The notes below the pieces were generated by a model. It was not told the origin of the DNA. It did not search any database and worked only from the letters and a program-made list of their open reading frames with translations. From Datisca glomerata (Eukaryota; Streptophyta; Magnoliopsida; Cucurbitales; Datiscaceae), in NCBI GenBank assembly GCA_003255025.1, contig QANY01002371.1:682001-746000 (forward strand): a stretch of DNA of 64,000 bases. The letters are read 5' to 3'. The position numbers were made by a program, and so were the translations under genes. Each line of letters starts with the position of its first letter. Positions within the stretch are counted from its first letter, which is position 1. This document shows, piece by piece, positions 45,155-58,247 of the stretch.

Positions 45155-46513
45155 AAATACCTAAAAAGTTTATTGTATGAGAGATAATTGGAGAGAGGAT
45201 AGAGAGAATGGTTACCTTTGGAGGATGGATGATGAGAAGAGAGTGAAGTAGGACTTGTAAAATCATTAACAACTGTGGTGCAAACATAATCTGTCAAATG
45301 AGATGGAGGTTTTCTGATTCTTGTTGATTGCCTAGGTAATGGAGAAGTGGGTATATGTGTAGATATAGGGGAAATATGATCTAGAACTGTGGATTGCTGG
45401 TTAAATGAAGAATTAGAATAATGTTCTTTGTGATGTTCTGTAGAATTTTCTATTTCTGAATCAGAATCTGGATAAATGGGAAAAGTTTGAGCTGAGGATT
45501 GAGGTTGAGATTTATCTATTGTGATGGGACTTTGCAAGGAAATTTAGTTTAAAAAAAATTTAACATCCCTAGAAATGAAGATATCATGATTGTCTATGTC
45601 TAAGAACTTATAACCTTTTACGCCAGAGGGATATCTTATAAAAACACACCTATTAACCTTGGAATCAAACTTAGTACGACCCTGAGCTAAGGTTGAAGCA
45701 TAACATATGCATCCAAAAACTGTCAAAGGCAGATAATTAGGTTTTTTGTGTAATAACAATTTATATGGAGATTTATTATTGAGAAGAGTGGTAGGAGTTC
45801 TATTGATCAAGAAAACAATAGTTTGAACAAATTCTTTCCAATACATGAGAGATAAACCAGATTCAAAATGTAAAGCCCTAGCAACGTTTAGAATGTGCTG
45901 ATGTTTTCTCTCTACTGTAATGTTAGTTGAGGTGTAGCAATGCATGAACATTGATGTATGACTCATGTTTGATTCTAAAAATCAGTGAGGATAAATTCCC
46001 GTCCATTATCACTTCTCAAATTCTTTACTGCAACTCCAAATTGTGTTTTGACATAGGAGTAGAAACACTGGATACTATTTCTGACTTCAGATTTGTTTAC
46101 ATAAATCCAAGTATTTCTAGAACAATCTTCAACAATTGTTAAAAAATATTTTGAACCATCATAACTTTCTATAGAATTAGGTCTCTTATATCACAATGAA
46201 TCAATTAAAATAAGACTTTAGATCAGCTAGGATTATTGGGAAATGGACTCTTATGGTGTTTAGCATGAGCACAAATATCACATGAGACATATTTTGTAGA
46301 TGGAAAATGAATTTCCATTAGTTTTAATCCAGGGATAGATTCATTGCCAAGTCTCATATGCCATATTTCAATATTGTCATGTTTACATGGATTGACAAAG
46401 TGCTTATTGAAAACAGGAAAATGTAAATTATGTAAAATAGTAGGATTATCTTCAATGATGAGCTGATATAGTCCATTCTTTACTTCACCATTCCCAATCA
46501 TCCTCAAATCCAA
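45155..46513 (-). pseudogene. Copia integrase region
   Basis: 46513-46223 carries the GAG-pre-integrase finger (EIWHMRLGN with H, then CDICAHAKHHKSPF). 45966-45544 carries the end of the integrase core (VERKHQHILNVARALHFESGL, YWKEFVQTIVFLINRTPT). A Ser/Pro-rich linker (45537-45155) leads to reverse transcriptase. The middle of the core, 46222-45967, is present but in shifted frames. Confidence 0.8.
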
Positions 46514-47188
46514 AAGGTCTTGAAAAATATAGCAATGAGTTGAAGGGAATAAGAGCTAACAATTTAGAGAGTCGACAAGCTTTCTTGCTAAAACTAAATT
46601 AAAGGAAAAAGAGGGTACACAAAGAACATCATAAAGGATGAGTTTTTCTGTTTATTTAATGGTTCCTATGAGTGTTACTTTAGCCTCCTGACCATCGGGA
46701 ATTTGAACAGAGAAATTAGCTATGGTGGTAACTTGAGTGAAATAGGATGGGTTGCACATTATATGATCTGTAGCACCAATGTCCATAATCCAAGGAATTT
46801 TATTAGTGACAAATGTAGTATTCACATAGGAAGTCAGATTTATACCTGAGGTGATGTTTTTAGGGGATCATTTCTGGATCATGTTGACTTGTGGAGTAGG
46901 CTTTCCTTCGATCAGATGCATTGTTGTTGGTACTCATCCTTGGACAGTGAAATTTGATCTTTATGTATCATCTAAGTAGAAGTCACATTAGAATTTTGGC
47001 TAATCATATTCACTATAGGAGTTGACCTGCATCTTTGTGGCCTTCAGGATAGCCATGAAGCTTGTAGCACTTAGATTTTAGGTGCCCAGACATTTTGCAG
47101 TGGTCACAAATTAGGGCTTCTGTGTTTTCTGCTTTGAAACAGTTTTCAAGGTTGTGACCACTGATTTTACAGAATAAACATAAATCTT

Positions 47189-48084
47189 CTATTTCTTCAC
47201 ATAATCACCAGATCTATTGAGGAATAGGGCATTGTTAGGAGCATAGTTGGAAAATTTCTTAGCAACCATCACTGCTGGTTCTTGAGTAAAACATTTTGTA
47301 ATGACATGAGTCCTTTCTTGATTCTGAATCTGGTTGTATACTTTGTTCACCATAGGCAAAGGACTCATCATTAATATTTGGTATCTTGATGTTGAATAAC
47401 AGTCTTGTAGCTCCATAAGGATTTTAATTACCTTGTTTCTGTGATATCTTTCCACTAGAGCTTGTAAATGTCCACATCTACATTTGGGGATTGGCTCAAA
47501 ATCAACTAATTGATCCCACAACACCTTTAGCTTCCCATAGTGAACAATCACAGAATCACCCCCTTGCTTGAGTTCTGCTAGTTCTTTCTTGATGATGTAC
47601 ATTCGTGAGCCACCTTGCTACTCAAATATTTCTTTCAACTCATTCCACAGCTCTCTAGCATTGCTTATGTATGAAGCACTAGTCTTAATTTTTGAACAGG
47701 TAGAATTTAATAGCCACGAAACTATCATATCATTACATCTTTCCCAAGCTGCGATTAGTAAATCATCTTGTCCAAAGCTAATATTATCATCAAATGTTGA
47801 GGATTGTGGTTTTAAAAGATTTCAGTTACAAAAACTAATTTATTTTTTGCTCTAAGGGCTCTTTTCATAGCCATTGACCACATTTCATAATTATCTTTGG
47901 TCAAGAGTTCAAAGACTAAAACCATTTGTGCATTATCTCCAGGTTCTATCGAGTATAGATTGGTTGCTTTAGAAAAATTAGTGAAGAAATTAGTATCAAC
48001 AACATTAGTTTTCTGTGATTCTGATTTCTCTTTTGATGTTCTCGCAACTACGGTTATTTTAGAAGTTTTCCCTTCTTTTGTCAT
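47189..48084 (-). pseudogene. Copia gag
   Basis: The first ATG after the primer site (48084) opens the gag: NYEMWSMAMKRALRAKNK is the conserved N-terminal copia gag motif. 47602-47189 continues with LKQGGDSVIVHYGKLKVLWDQL, a UBN2-type segment. A frameshift or stop lies in between. A zinc-knuckle region is expected below 47189, where only shifted-frame text is seen. Confidence 0.8.
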
Positions 48085-48090
48085 AGTGTA

Positions 48091-48103
48091 GGCTCTGACA
48101 CCA
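48091..48103 (-). other. Copia primer-binding site (tRNA-Met type)
   Basis: TGGTGTCAGAGCC on minus directly follows the 5' LTR. It is one base off the tRNA-iMet complement TGGTATCAGAGCC that most plant copia elements use. Confidence 0.85.
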
Positions 48104-48470
48104 TAAAACAAGGTATAAAATCTAGTACGAAACTAGTGAGCAAAATATAAAAGAAAGAAATGAGGAAGATGAGTAAGAATAAAGCTTGTGAATGATTCAG
48201 TTTTTCTCATTACGTAAAGAGTTTGTATAGTACAATATATAAGTAAGATAAACGAATCAAAATGATACAAAGGTTCCTACTTATGAAATGCACAGTTTCA
48301 TTTAGTCTCTCTTTCTATGAAACTAAGCGTTTTTCTTCTCTTCTTCTTTTCTTCCATACGCTGCGTTTTCATCTTTCCCTTTCCCTTCTCTTTTCTATCT
48401 GGAGTAGAAGAGACATGTAGAGGAGGTCAAGCTTTCATCAATGACAGCCGAATATCAGTAACTCTCAAAA
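48104..48470 (-). repeat. 5' LTR of the copia element
   Basis: Ends (minus) CCTTGTTTTA directly at the primer site. It differs from the 3' LTR at many positions and small gaps, so the insertion is old. Confidence 0.8.
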
Positions 48471-48476
48471 GTATTT

Positions 48477-50531
48477 ACATAGATTGTTATGTTTTCAATG
48501 AATCTTTATGTCATAAACCATTTAAAAAAAGAAAATATTATGTTGAAAATGTTCATTCTTCATTCCATGAATTTATTTTAAGAATACATATTCTACGTTA
48601 TCGTGGATAATTTTTTTCACGTAAAATGCTTTTTCAAATTAACCATGATTTATGAAATATACTTATGATTTGTGAATTGTGTTTTTAATATGGAATTATG
48701 GCAATACAATTCTATAAGTATTTAGAACTATAGTAACTTATTATACACTCATTTATATGTAGTTCACATATATGATTTTGAGGCCTTTGAGACCCAATGT
48801 GGTATGCTTATAGGTGCACCATATGTCATGATGCCTGCCTTTTGGGGTTGTCCGGACATGTATAGCCTATGCTTATTGTTTCATGTAAAATATATTTTGC
48901 TTATGCCTTGACCTAATTGCTCAAATTAAGCGGATTTACTATGGACGTTGATTTTAGTTGATCCTCCTAAGTAAATCCTTATCATTCCATTAAAGTGAAT
49001 TTTCATACATTTAACTAACATTTTACTAAAGAGTATTACTCATAAATGTCTATATTTTTGCATATTATAGTTTTCTTGTAGCACATGCAAACATGTAATT
49101 AATTGGAGCTTGAACATCACAATGGGCATACTCACATTTAATCTTTCTCAAACACAAAGTTTGCATATAGGGGCAAATGCACCTTGAGACCAAGAGGGGC
49201 ATATGGCCCCCGGCCTCTTGGTTTCTAGTTTTTTATGTTCTCGATAACAATTTAAAAAAGAGATCTAGAGTTCAAGTCTCACTAACTCTAATTTGACAAT
49301 GTCCTTATCTTTTATTTATGATTCTACTAACTTTTGACATTAAATTTAACTCATTTTGTGTCCAATTACTTGAATTTAATTTTTTTTACATTACTTCCTT
49401 TAATCAATTTTTTGGTCTAGTAGTAGTTTTATTTTACTTTTTCATAAATTTGATGATTTTTTGTTAGATACTCTTATTTCATTGTAAAACATTTCTTTTA
49501 AGCTTGTTTCTTACTCATATGAACACAATTTCTATTGTGCCATTTGATATGTATCAATCAAAGTTAGTAATGTAATGTATTTTAGAATCTATTATTTCTT
49601 AAAAAATGTTATTTTCTATTTCATTCTTTATCGAATTTGATTATCATAGAGTAATCACACGTCAAAAAAAATAAAGATGAGAATCATTAATTATTGATAT
49701 GATCAACTATCTTGATGATATCAATGAGAATTAGATAGTAACAAAAAGTGAAGTATCATAAGATAAATGTAATAAAGGAATATGTGAAATTTTCAGGAAA
49801 AAAAATTATAATTTGACATTAATATTTTTATGTCTAATGGTACCCTCTAAACTAAAATCCTAAATCCGTCACTATGCATAAGCTTTCTCTAGAAAAGAGA
49901 ATCTTTAAGTTAGAAAATCTTACTTCTAGAACTATAATTATGTTAAGTTGTTTTCACATGTTTATAAGTATGATAAATACAGTACGTCAAATGCCATGTA
50001 TACATATCGTTATGCTCAATCCCATTTTCAAGATAAGGTGATGTACTTAAAGACATTATACAAGTTTTAAAGTTTACTTTGATACAATTTAAAACTTCAA
50101 AATTAATAGGATTGAAAACAAATAACTTCAAAGATTAATAGTAATATTAACATGGTATTAGAGCAGAATGTTTTCTAACATCTACATGAAAGTGACCGTG
50201 TTAGAAATTAACTAAAATCCGCATTAACAAATACATTATCGTTTTAAGAATATTACTGAAAAATTTAAACCACACTTATTAATAATAAAACCAGCAATGA
50301 AAGACAACGAACACAACTGAAATACAAAAATAACTAATTGTTATTTATTACAAATACAAAAGTAAAAAAACTTTTCTATATATATCCTTCTATGGAAAAT
50401 AAAAGTTTCTTTGTCCATGAAACTAGGGGAGAAAGGTGTAAAATGGGACATTACTAAAAACGTTATGCCATAATTTAACAACAGAAACAGCTCACAATCA
50501 CTTTGTCGCAAGACAATGAAACATACAAACA
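48477..50531. other. Intergenic, contains one candidate DNA element
   Basis: AT-rich sequence with no supported gene. The candidate element at 49168-49874 is listed separately. The remainder is unrecognised. Confidence 0.5.
49168..49874. mobile_element. Candidate hAT-like non-autonomous element
   Basis: The left end is TAGGGGCAAATGCACC. The right end, inverted, is TAGTGACGGATTTAGG, so only the outermost bases agree. TGCATA lies directly outside both ends (49162-49167 and 49875-49880), shorter than the 8 bp expected for hAT. Near the left end is a GC-rich palindromic part, GACCAAGAGGGGCATATGG, then CCCCCGGCCTCTTGGT. No coding sequence. Confidence 0.4.
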
Positions 50532-50792
50532 TCAAAAGTCAGTATCTTTAGGATTTGGAAAAAGGTCTTTGCAAATTTTATCACAGTGAGGATGAAGAGA
50601 AAGATGAATGCATGAGTTATAGAAACACATTAAATCAATATTCTCCTTAGTGAGAGGATTCATATTCACAACAAAGTTTGAACATTCATTATTGCACTTC
50701 TCAAATGGCACTTCATAAGCTTGGACTGCAGTCGCACCACTTACAACTATAATTATATCTATTATCTTCATACTCAAATTTCCTCTTCCCAT
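50532..50792 (-). CDS. Small secreted Cys-rich protein B
   Basis: An 86-residue single-exon frame. The N-terminus, with IIDIIIVVSGATAVQA, is a signal peptide with likely cleavage before YEVPFEKC. Six Cys remain: CNNEC, CFYNSC and, after IHLSLHPH, CDKIC. One Cys of protein A is Ser here, and the C-terminal CX3C of A is absent. The end is KDLFPNPKDTDF. A TATA-like CATATAAAT lies near 50849-50857 on minus, about 60 nt before the ATG. It is a paralogue of the gene at 42213-42539, in the same orientation 8 kb away. Family and function unknown. Confidence 0.65.
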   Translation of the reverse strand: MGRGNLSMKIIDIIIVVSGATAVQAYEVPFEKCNNECSNFVVNMNPLTKENIDLMCFYNSCIHLSLHPHCDKICKDLFPNPKDTDF

Positions 50793-52117
50793 TTTTTTTC
50801 TCAGTCCTCTTCGATATTACTTGAAAGTTGGACACGTAGAAAGGTTATTATTTATATGAAAGCAAATTGGCCTTTGGTTGGAGACTTGGAGTTGTGATAT
50901 GTAATCAAGACTAATAATTAATTGTTAAGCTTAAATGATTCGGCCTAACATAATTTTTCACATGTTTTATTGTCCAAATCATAATTTATAAATGGTAAAC
51001 TTTGTATTTTATTTTGTTTGTGTTCATTCGATATGTGTACGTGTAATACGATAATGTGGTTGGCTATGAGAACAATATCTTATTTCCAATTCGTTCTGCA
51101 GCACATTTTCTCTAATAAAGTGAACATCAATTGTAGTTGTAATGTGTTTGGTGTTTGGATACTTTTTTTTTTGTCAAAGTTACATCACAGATTCTAAAGG
51201 GAATGAGCAGATATGAGTTAAACACACGATCTCTAAGGTATAAATGTGAGGGTTCAATCAACTGCGTTAACCTATTTTGTCAAATTTATGCATTTTGAAT
51301 GCACTTAAATTATGTAAGAAGTGGTTAAATAATCGTTGACTGGACATACTAGAATCTTGTTAACTGTTCCAGATAAACTCTATTCATTTATCATAAATCT
51401 AAACATCTTAGCTATTGGGTTGAAGCAAATCTATCTTAGATAATATGAATGTAGCAGTGGCTAACCAAATAGTGAAAGTTTCTAAATGGAAACGGAGTGG
51501 GCTAACATGAAACAAACAAAAGATATTTTTCTTTGATTCAATATTCTTATATGCCTATAGTCCAATTTGTAATAATTTCAGAGGTTTTCTTTGACTTTAT
51601 TTGTGTCTACAAGCAATTCAAAATACTTTGACTTTTTTTACAATAGGTCCGAGTCAAATAGTAATGATGTGAATCATATTTTTTATATTATTTCAGAGAA
51701 TCAAGGATCTCACTCAATTAGATTAGATATGGTAAATTTTAATTTGAAATGGATCACCTAAATAATTTATTCTTGAGACATATAGTAAAGGAAACTCTTT
51801 AGTATGATTCTAAGGAAAAGGAATATATCTGGCTATTTCGATTAGAGAGAGCATGTCATTTGACAGAGAAATTCTAAAATCATGGAGGCTTGGTTTAGCC
51901 AATTGGCCGCTGAGTAGAACCAAATTGCAATAAAAGTAATGAGCTATTCCAATCAGAGTGAGCATGTCATTTCACAGAGAAATTATAAAATCACGGAGGC
52001 TTGGTTCAGCCAATTCGCCGTTTAGTAGAACCATATTGAAATAAAAGCAATGAGTATAAGGGTTAAAATAATATTTTACCCTAATTTTAAGCAAAATCAT
52101 TAAATTTATTTGTAATG
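50793..52117. other. Intergenic with a two-copy tandem repeat
   Basis: AT-rich flank of Cys-rich gene B. No gene was seen. The repeat at 51833-52052 is listed separately. Confidence 0.5.
51833..52052. repeat. Tandem duplication, two copies, period 111 bp
   Basis: Copies begin CTATTTCGATTAGAGAGAGC (51833) and CTATTCCAATCAGAGTGAGC (51944). Both contain GCATGTCATTT, GGAGGCTTGGTT and AGCCAATT.GCCG. About 10 percent of positions differ. Confidence 0.85.
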
Positions 52118-52133
52118 AAAGTTATGAACGATT

Positions 52134-53875
52134 GCTTTGGCTTTCCCCCTAAATATATCAATTGATTATGGAGTGTGTGATTACTTCTTCATTCTCTATC
52201 AGTATTAATGGTGGTCTCTATGGTCATTTTGAGGGTGGTATAGATTTGAGGCAGGGAGACCCTATCTCTCCCTACTTATTTATGTTAAAGCTAGCCTTGA
52301 TCTGTTTAATTTGATTTCTGGTCTCTCTCCTAACAATGCTAAGAGTAACATTTTCTTCTCCAACGTTAGTGATGAGGTTCAGGAGTTAATGAATGCAACT
52401 GGTTTTGTTAAAGGTTCATTGCTTGTTAGATACCTGGGGATCTCTTTGATTGCTACAAAGTTATCTAAAACTCACTGTGATGCGTTGGTGGACGGAATTA
52501 TTAAAAGGGCAAAGAATTGGGAGAATATGCACTTATCTTTTGCATGTAGGCTTCAACTTATTAAGTCTATCTTATGTGCCATTCTAGGGTTTTGGGCTAG
52601 CTTGTTCATCGTCCCTAAATAAGTCATGAAGAATATCAATGATGCTCTAAGGAACTTCTTGTGGACTAGCAGGATTGACAACTTCAGGCAGGCCAAGATG
52701 CCTTGGAAACAGGTTTGCACTACTTATGATGAGGGTGGTTTGAATATCAAGGATCTGGTTACTTGGAACTATGTTGCAGTATCTAAACATTTATGGAAGT
52801 TAGTTTCAAAACCTAAGGACTCCTTATGGGTAGCTTGGTGTTACCATAACCTTTTTGAAAAAGGCACTCTATATTTACTGTTAAGCTTGCTTAAGACCGT
52901 TCTTGGTCTTGGAGAAAGTTGATAAAACTCAGAGATATGGTTTCTAATTTTTGTAAGGCTAAAGATGGCAATGGAGCTGGTCTCAAGTTATTTACAGATC
53001 ATTGGCATCCCTCTAGAGTTCTTTTAAGTCCTGGTGGGGGATCTATGGTTCAAATTGCTGGTTTAGCTATTGACTCTCCTTTATCTGTGCTTATTAATGA
53101 TCAAGGTTAGTTTTACCCCAATATTGATGTGCAAACTGCTCTCAATCAGTGGGGTTTTGATCTGGTTGCTCAGGTCCCTTCAGGGACTGATGATTCTTGG
53201 TGTTGGACAACTTCCTCTTCTGGTAGGTTTACTATCAGGGACACTTACAGAGATCTTTGTCCTCATCAACCTAGTGTTTCTTGGTCCAAGATTGTCTGGT
53301 TTTCAGGGTCCATCCCAAAATGTTCTTTCATCATATGGTTAGCCCTCCTGGACAAGCTTTCTACTATGGATCACATGAAAAAATGGAACCCTTGTGCTTT
53401 GTGCCTCAGGTTCATAAACAAGTCAACACTTATTTTTTAATTTCTCCATGACTCAAGTTATTTTGGTTCATCTCCTAGCTAAATGTGGCAGTAGAGATAT
53501 TTTAATGTTCTTGGCCATTTTTTAGTTGATTTTTTATTTAAGGATTGTATCTCTGATATATATAGACTTAGTGTCAAATTGCTTTTTTCCTATTTTATAC
53601 ATTGTATTTTGAGAGAAACATAAGGATCTTTGTTGGTAAAACCCTTGATTCATCTCTTATCTCCAAGAAAATTTCTAGGATGATAAGTGATAGGCTTTGG
53701 TTTTTAAACCAATCTAGGTCCTTTATGATTGATTCTAGCTTCTTAGATAGTTGGTTATAACCTTTTTAGCATGCGCTAATTTAGGGTAGGTTTTGTGTTT
53801 CTTTTGTCCTGGGTATGCTCCTTGTAAATGTGTTTTTCTCTTTGGTTAATATATTTTCCTTTTAACCAGAAAAAA
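52134..53875 (+). mobile_element. 5'-truncated LINE with target duplication
   Basis: Reverse transcriptase remnants on +: [18 protein letters not shown] at about 52225, then a deletion removing the catalytic part, ISGLSPNNAKSNIFFSN, LVRYLGISL, RLQLIKSILCAILGFW, and FLWTSRIDN to about 52920. A zf-RVT-like tail (WCWTTSSSGRFTIRDTY) follows at about 53200. The A-run at about 53869-53878 is the 3' end. AAAGTTATGAACGAT (52118-52132) and AAAGTTATGAACAAT (53876-53890) flank it as a target duplication with one mismatch. It is dead. Confidence 0.85.
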
Positions 53876-54497
53876 AAAGTTATGAACAATCTGAATGATT
53901 GATAAGTTATGTACGTGAAACTCTGTATGACTAAATGATATGCAATGTATGCGATTGCTTTGTGTGACCTTATATATGTATGGTTCTACTTTTTTTTTCA
54001 ACAAATAAAGTCCTCCATATCATTAAATCAAAAAGAGATAACATTAAAATAAGGGGCATATCCCAGGACATGATAGAAATGAACTCAACAAGGAGGAAGA
54101 AATCAGTGAGCTCAACATGACATCTCAGCTAGACTGGCACCTCCTTAAAGTTCACAGTCAATGCAACAGGATATCACAGCTAGGCTGGCACCTCCTAAAC
54201 ACCCACTGGCTAGTCTCATTAAAACATTTACTGAAACAAACCTCAAAGGGAAAAACCCAGAAAAGGAAAAAAGAGTACTAGCCGAAAGACAACAAACAAA
54301 AGACAAACCGAAAATGTTAAAAAGAATGAAACAACTCTTGTTCCACAAAAGAGGAATTATTCAGGAGAGTATTACACAGAGCAACATAATCATAACTAAA
54401 CTGCCCTTCTCTAGCACAAGCATGGGCAAGAACATTAAAAGATCTAGGACAATAATTGAACGAAATACAATGAAATAAACTAGACAAGGAACAAATA

Positions 54498-55097
54498 TCA
54501 AAAATCGTAGTTCGAATGGTGGAAATGTCTATGTCTAATGGCGACAATAAGGTTAGAGAAATATGAATACACTAAAATCCTGTCAGGTTCAAACGGCAAA
54601 GCATTCTCCAAACCCCAAAACAATGCACTGGCCTCCGCATGAATGACCGAATTAGAACAAGAATTTTTCTTATATCCCACCGTCTTCAATTTTCCACTAG
54701 GATCGCAGAGATCCCATCCAAGACCATTTACCCCTTCAACATCTCTAGTTGCATCAGACCCTGCAACCAAGAAGTATTTGGTACATGCAAATGCATAGAA
54801 GACTTCATAGTTGGATGAATCTCATTTCTCATAGAAATAGCTCTATTAAGTTCTTTGAAATGTTTTTTAGCCAAAAACAAAGTCTCCACCGGATTAAAAA
54901 GCCACCGCATTAAAAACTTGATTGTTCCGAGCTTTCCATAAACACCATAAGTGATAAATGAAACAAGACAACAAGTCTAAAGACTCCTCCTTAGCGTACA
55001 AAAAATTTGAAATATCAGCCCAAATATCCAAGATAGTAGATCCAGAAAGCAAGGATGTATGAACAAAAAAATGACTTTTAAACCAGAAAGACTCCAC
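54498..55097 (-). pseudogene. LINE C-terminal zf-RVT and RNase H
   Basis: FIYHLWCLWKARNNQVFN is the segment that follows zf-RVT. GLGWDLCDPSGKLKTVGYKK and VIHAEASALFWGLENAL are RVT_3-type RNase H motifs. The frame ends at 54498. Confidence 0.75.
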
Positions 55098-55940
55098 TAG
55101 TTAAAAAATAAATGCATCAAACTTTCTTGCTCTGACTCGCAGAAAGGGAAATAAGGATTAGATAACATACCACAGTGAATTAAATTAACATTTCATGCTC
55201 AAAAGTTATTAAAAAGTCTCCATGTGAAATCTTTGAGCTTTGGTGGGATATTCAGCTTCCACATCCTCTTCTAACACTGCTGAACAGATCTAGATCTACT
55301 AGGAGCAACCTTAATTTGACACCCTGGATTACCAGACTGATTAGACTGACAAGCCAAAACATACCCGAAATTAACAGAGTAAAAGCTCATTTTATTGAAA
55401 TGCTAAATAACAACGTCATTCATACCTCTACGGCTAAATAGAATATTATGATAGCTTCTACATCGCACAGTAAAAAAATTGAGTTCAGCACATCCATATT
55501 CCAAGATAAACCATTAGAGCTTAGTAACTCCCTAACCTTGTTAACCGTTCGATTTATTGGTGTTACAACTCTGAACATAGACGGTCTAGAGATCTAAGGA
55601 TCATCCCAAATGTCAATATTCTCACTGTTTCCTACAGACCATCTCAAACCACCCATAAAAATCTTTTTCCCTTCCATTAGACTTCTCCAAGCCTAAGAAG
55701 GCTTTCTCCCTAAATCGGCATTCAAAAAATATGAATTTGCAAAATATTTACTTTCTAGCACTGAAAGAAGAATGAAGGATTCATCTTGAATACACCTCTA
55801 ACGCTGCTTGGCAAGAAGAGCTAAATTGAAAGCACTCAACTCACGAAAGCCAATCCCTCCCTACGCTTTGGGTCTAATAAGTTTCCTCTAAGCTCCCCAA
55901 TGAATGCCCTGATTAACAAGAGAGTTCTGACACCAGTAAT

Positions 55941-58247
55941 CTACAATTTTACTACTAATCTTTTTTGCAAATTGGAATGGGAATTTTGAAACAGGACATC
56001 ACATAATTTGATAGAGGACGCAACTGCTTTAATCAGAATCTTTCTTCCTGCTTGGGATAAATAGCGTTCAGACCATCCTGAAATCTTAGAGATGATTTTA
56101 TCATCAGCGCTATTAAAAATAACAGATTTATTTAACCCAAAGTCAGATTCAAGCCCCAAATACTTCGATAAGGAAGAAGCACGATTTAGACCAAAGAAAG
56201 CAGCAAGATCATTTTTCATAATGCAAGGAGTATTTCCCCTAAGCACAATCAAATTTTTCTGAATATTTGGCTCCTGCCCTAAAGCTTTACCATGAATTTT
56301 AAGAATCTTTATAATCGCCTCCAATTCCTTTCTATCTTCTTTGTAAAAAAACAAAGAGTCATCTACAAAGAATATATGAGACACATTGGGGTCGAACCTA
56401 TTAAACTTGAATCCTGAAAAGTGACTTGACGTGACACCATGAGACAACAAAGAAGACAAAGCCTCTACACAAATCAAGAACATAAAAGGAGACAAGGGGT
56501 CGCCCTGCCGGAGACCTCTAGTGGGCTTGAAAGACGACCCCTTACTGCCATTAATCAGTACATTAAAACTCACTGAAGAAATACAAGCATATATCCAATT
56601 ACACCATCAGGTAGAAAAACTAAATTTTCTAAGAACCTCAATGAGGAGACCCCAGTCCACCCGGTCATAAGCTTTCGACATATTAATTTTAATGACAGCT
56701 TCAAAATTCTTTCCCTTTTTCCTAGTACGGAATGTATGCATGATTTCATGGGCGATAATAATATTGTCTACAATCTGCCTACCAGGAATAAAAGTGCTCT
56801 AAAAGGGCTAAAAATCTTCCAAATCATAGATCTGAATCTGTTCGACAAAATTTTAGCAATAATCTTATAAATCATCTTACATAAGCTAATTGGTCCGAAC
56901 TGATTCAAACAACGAGCATTCTCAGATTTAGGAATCAGCACAATAGAAGACGTATTAACATTCTCCGGTAAAACACCATAACTATAAAAATTCTGAACAA
57001 AATCAATAACATCCTTACCCACAATAGACCAATTTTGCTGGAAGAATGAAGTAGTGAAATTGTCTGGGCTCGAGGCTTTAGAAGGATTCATCCCTTTCAG
57101 CGCATTAAAAATCTCTTCAATCGTGACTTCCCGATCTAAACCGTCAACATCTGATGCATCCAATCCACTATAGATATGATCCATCGCTACTGAGTAGTCT
57201 TCGTTTGACGGATTAGAGGACATAAAGATAAGTGAAACAAACCTCAGCGTTTGCGTGCATCTTATCTCTGTCAGTTTCCAAATGCCCCAAACTATCTTCG
57301 AAACCCATAATCTTGTTGCTTCTTCTAAGCTGACAAAAAATTGAGTGAAAGTGCTTAGTATTTCTATCCCTTTCATTCAACCATTGGATGCGAGATTTGT
57401 CCCTCCAGTAAGCTTTTCCTCAATAATCGCCCATTTAAGCTTCCTTTGCATAAACATAATTTTCTTACTGTCAGGTTGCCCATGCGAGTAAGCTTTAGCT
57501 CATTGTTAAGCTTGGCGCTATTTCTGAATTTTTCCTCCAAGCAATAATGTTGGACCTAGAAGAGTCCAACTTTTTCATCAGGCCAACCAGGCCAGAACGC
57601 CCAGTAAGAGTAGAACCGGCCCAAGCTTCTTCAATAGCTTTTCTACATTCATTCCACTTCAACCAACGCCTATCAAAACGAAAAGATTAGGGACTTTCGG
57701 CTCTCTAACTTCCGTACTCAAAAGGATAACAACATTGTTAGATCCTGGAGCAGGAATATGAGTAATTTGGGCACGAGGATGGCTATTGACCCACTCCAAG
57801 TTTGCAAAACAATGATAAATCCTTTCTTTGATTAATAAGTGAGAGATGATCTCTATTATTAGTTCAAGTAAAATCCGACCCATAAAAACCTATCAGACCT
57901 GATAATTGCGAAAAACTAGTCAAAGGAACACAACTAGCAGCCGACCTTTGAACACCACCCCATTTTTCCTTAGGATGCATGATATCATTAAAATCACCCA
58001 AAACAACACACATATCTTGGCACCCAACAATCCTTCTAGTTAAAATAGCCAATTGTTCCTCTCTAACATGCTTAAGAGTACTAAGATAAATAAAGAAAAT
58101 ATGCCATAATAAACTCGACGTTGGATCCACCACTGAAACTTCAATAAGAAAATAGCATAACTTAATAACAGTAACATTAATCCTATCATTCCAAAAAAGA
58201 GCCATATCAGCACTGATACCAACCGGTTCAACATTTATAAAACCCAT
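55941..58247 (-). pseudogene. LINE endonuclease and reverse transcriptase
   Basis: Endonuclease: VEPVGISADMALFW, REEQLAILTRRI, VVLGDFNDI (an Asp/Asn catalytic motif). Reverse transcriptase: ALKGMNPSKASSPDNFTTSF, VLPENVNTSSIVLIPK, RGLRQGDPLSPFMFL and the catalytic HIFFVDDSLFF, then YLGLESDF and RYLSQAGRKILIKAVASS. Internal stops lie between the pieces. Confidence 0.85.

Larger units (their letters stand above)
43319..48470 (-). mobile_element. Ty1/copia retrotransposon, degenerate
   Basis: About 5.15 kb on minus. Similar LTRs lie at 48104-48470 (5') and 43319-43700 (3'). GTATTT occurs directly outside both ends (43314-43319 overlapping the edge, and 48471-48476), a likely target duplication. 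Order on minus is PBS, gag, integrase, reverse transcriptase, RNase H start, the copia order with integrase before polymerase. All domains are split by frameshifts and stops, so it is inactive. It sits between the two Cys-rich genes. The LTR edges are uncertain by a few bases because they lack a clean TG..CA. Confidence 0.85.
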
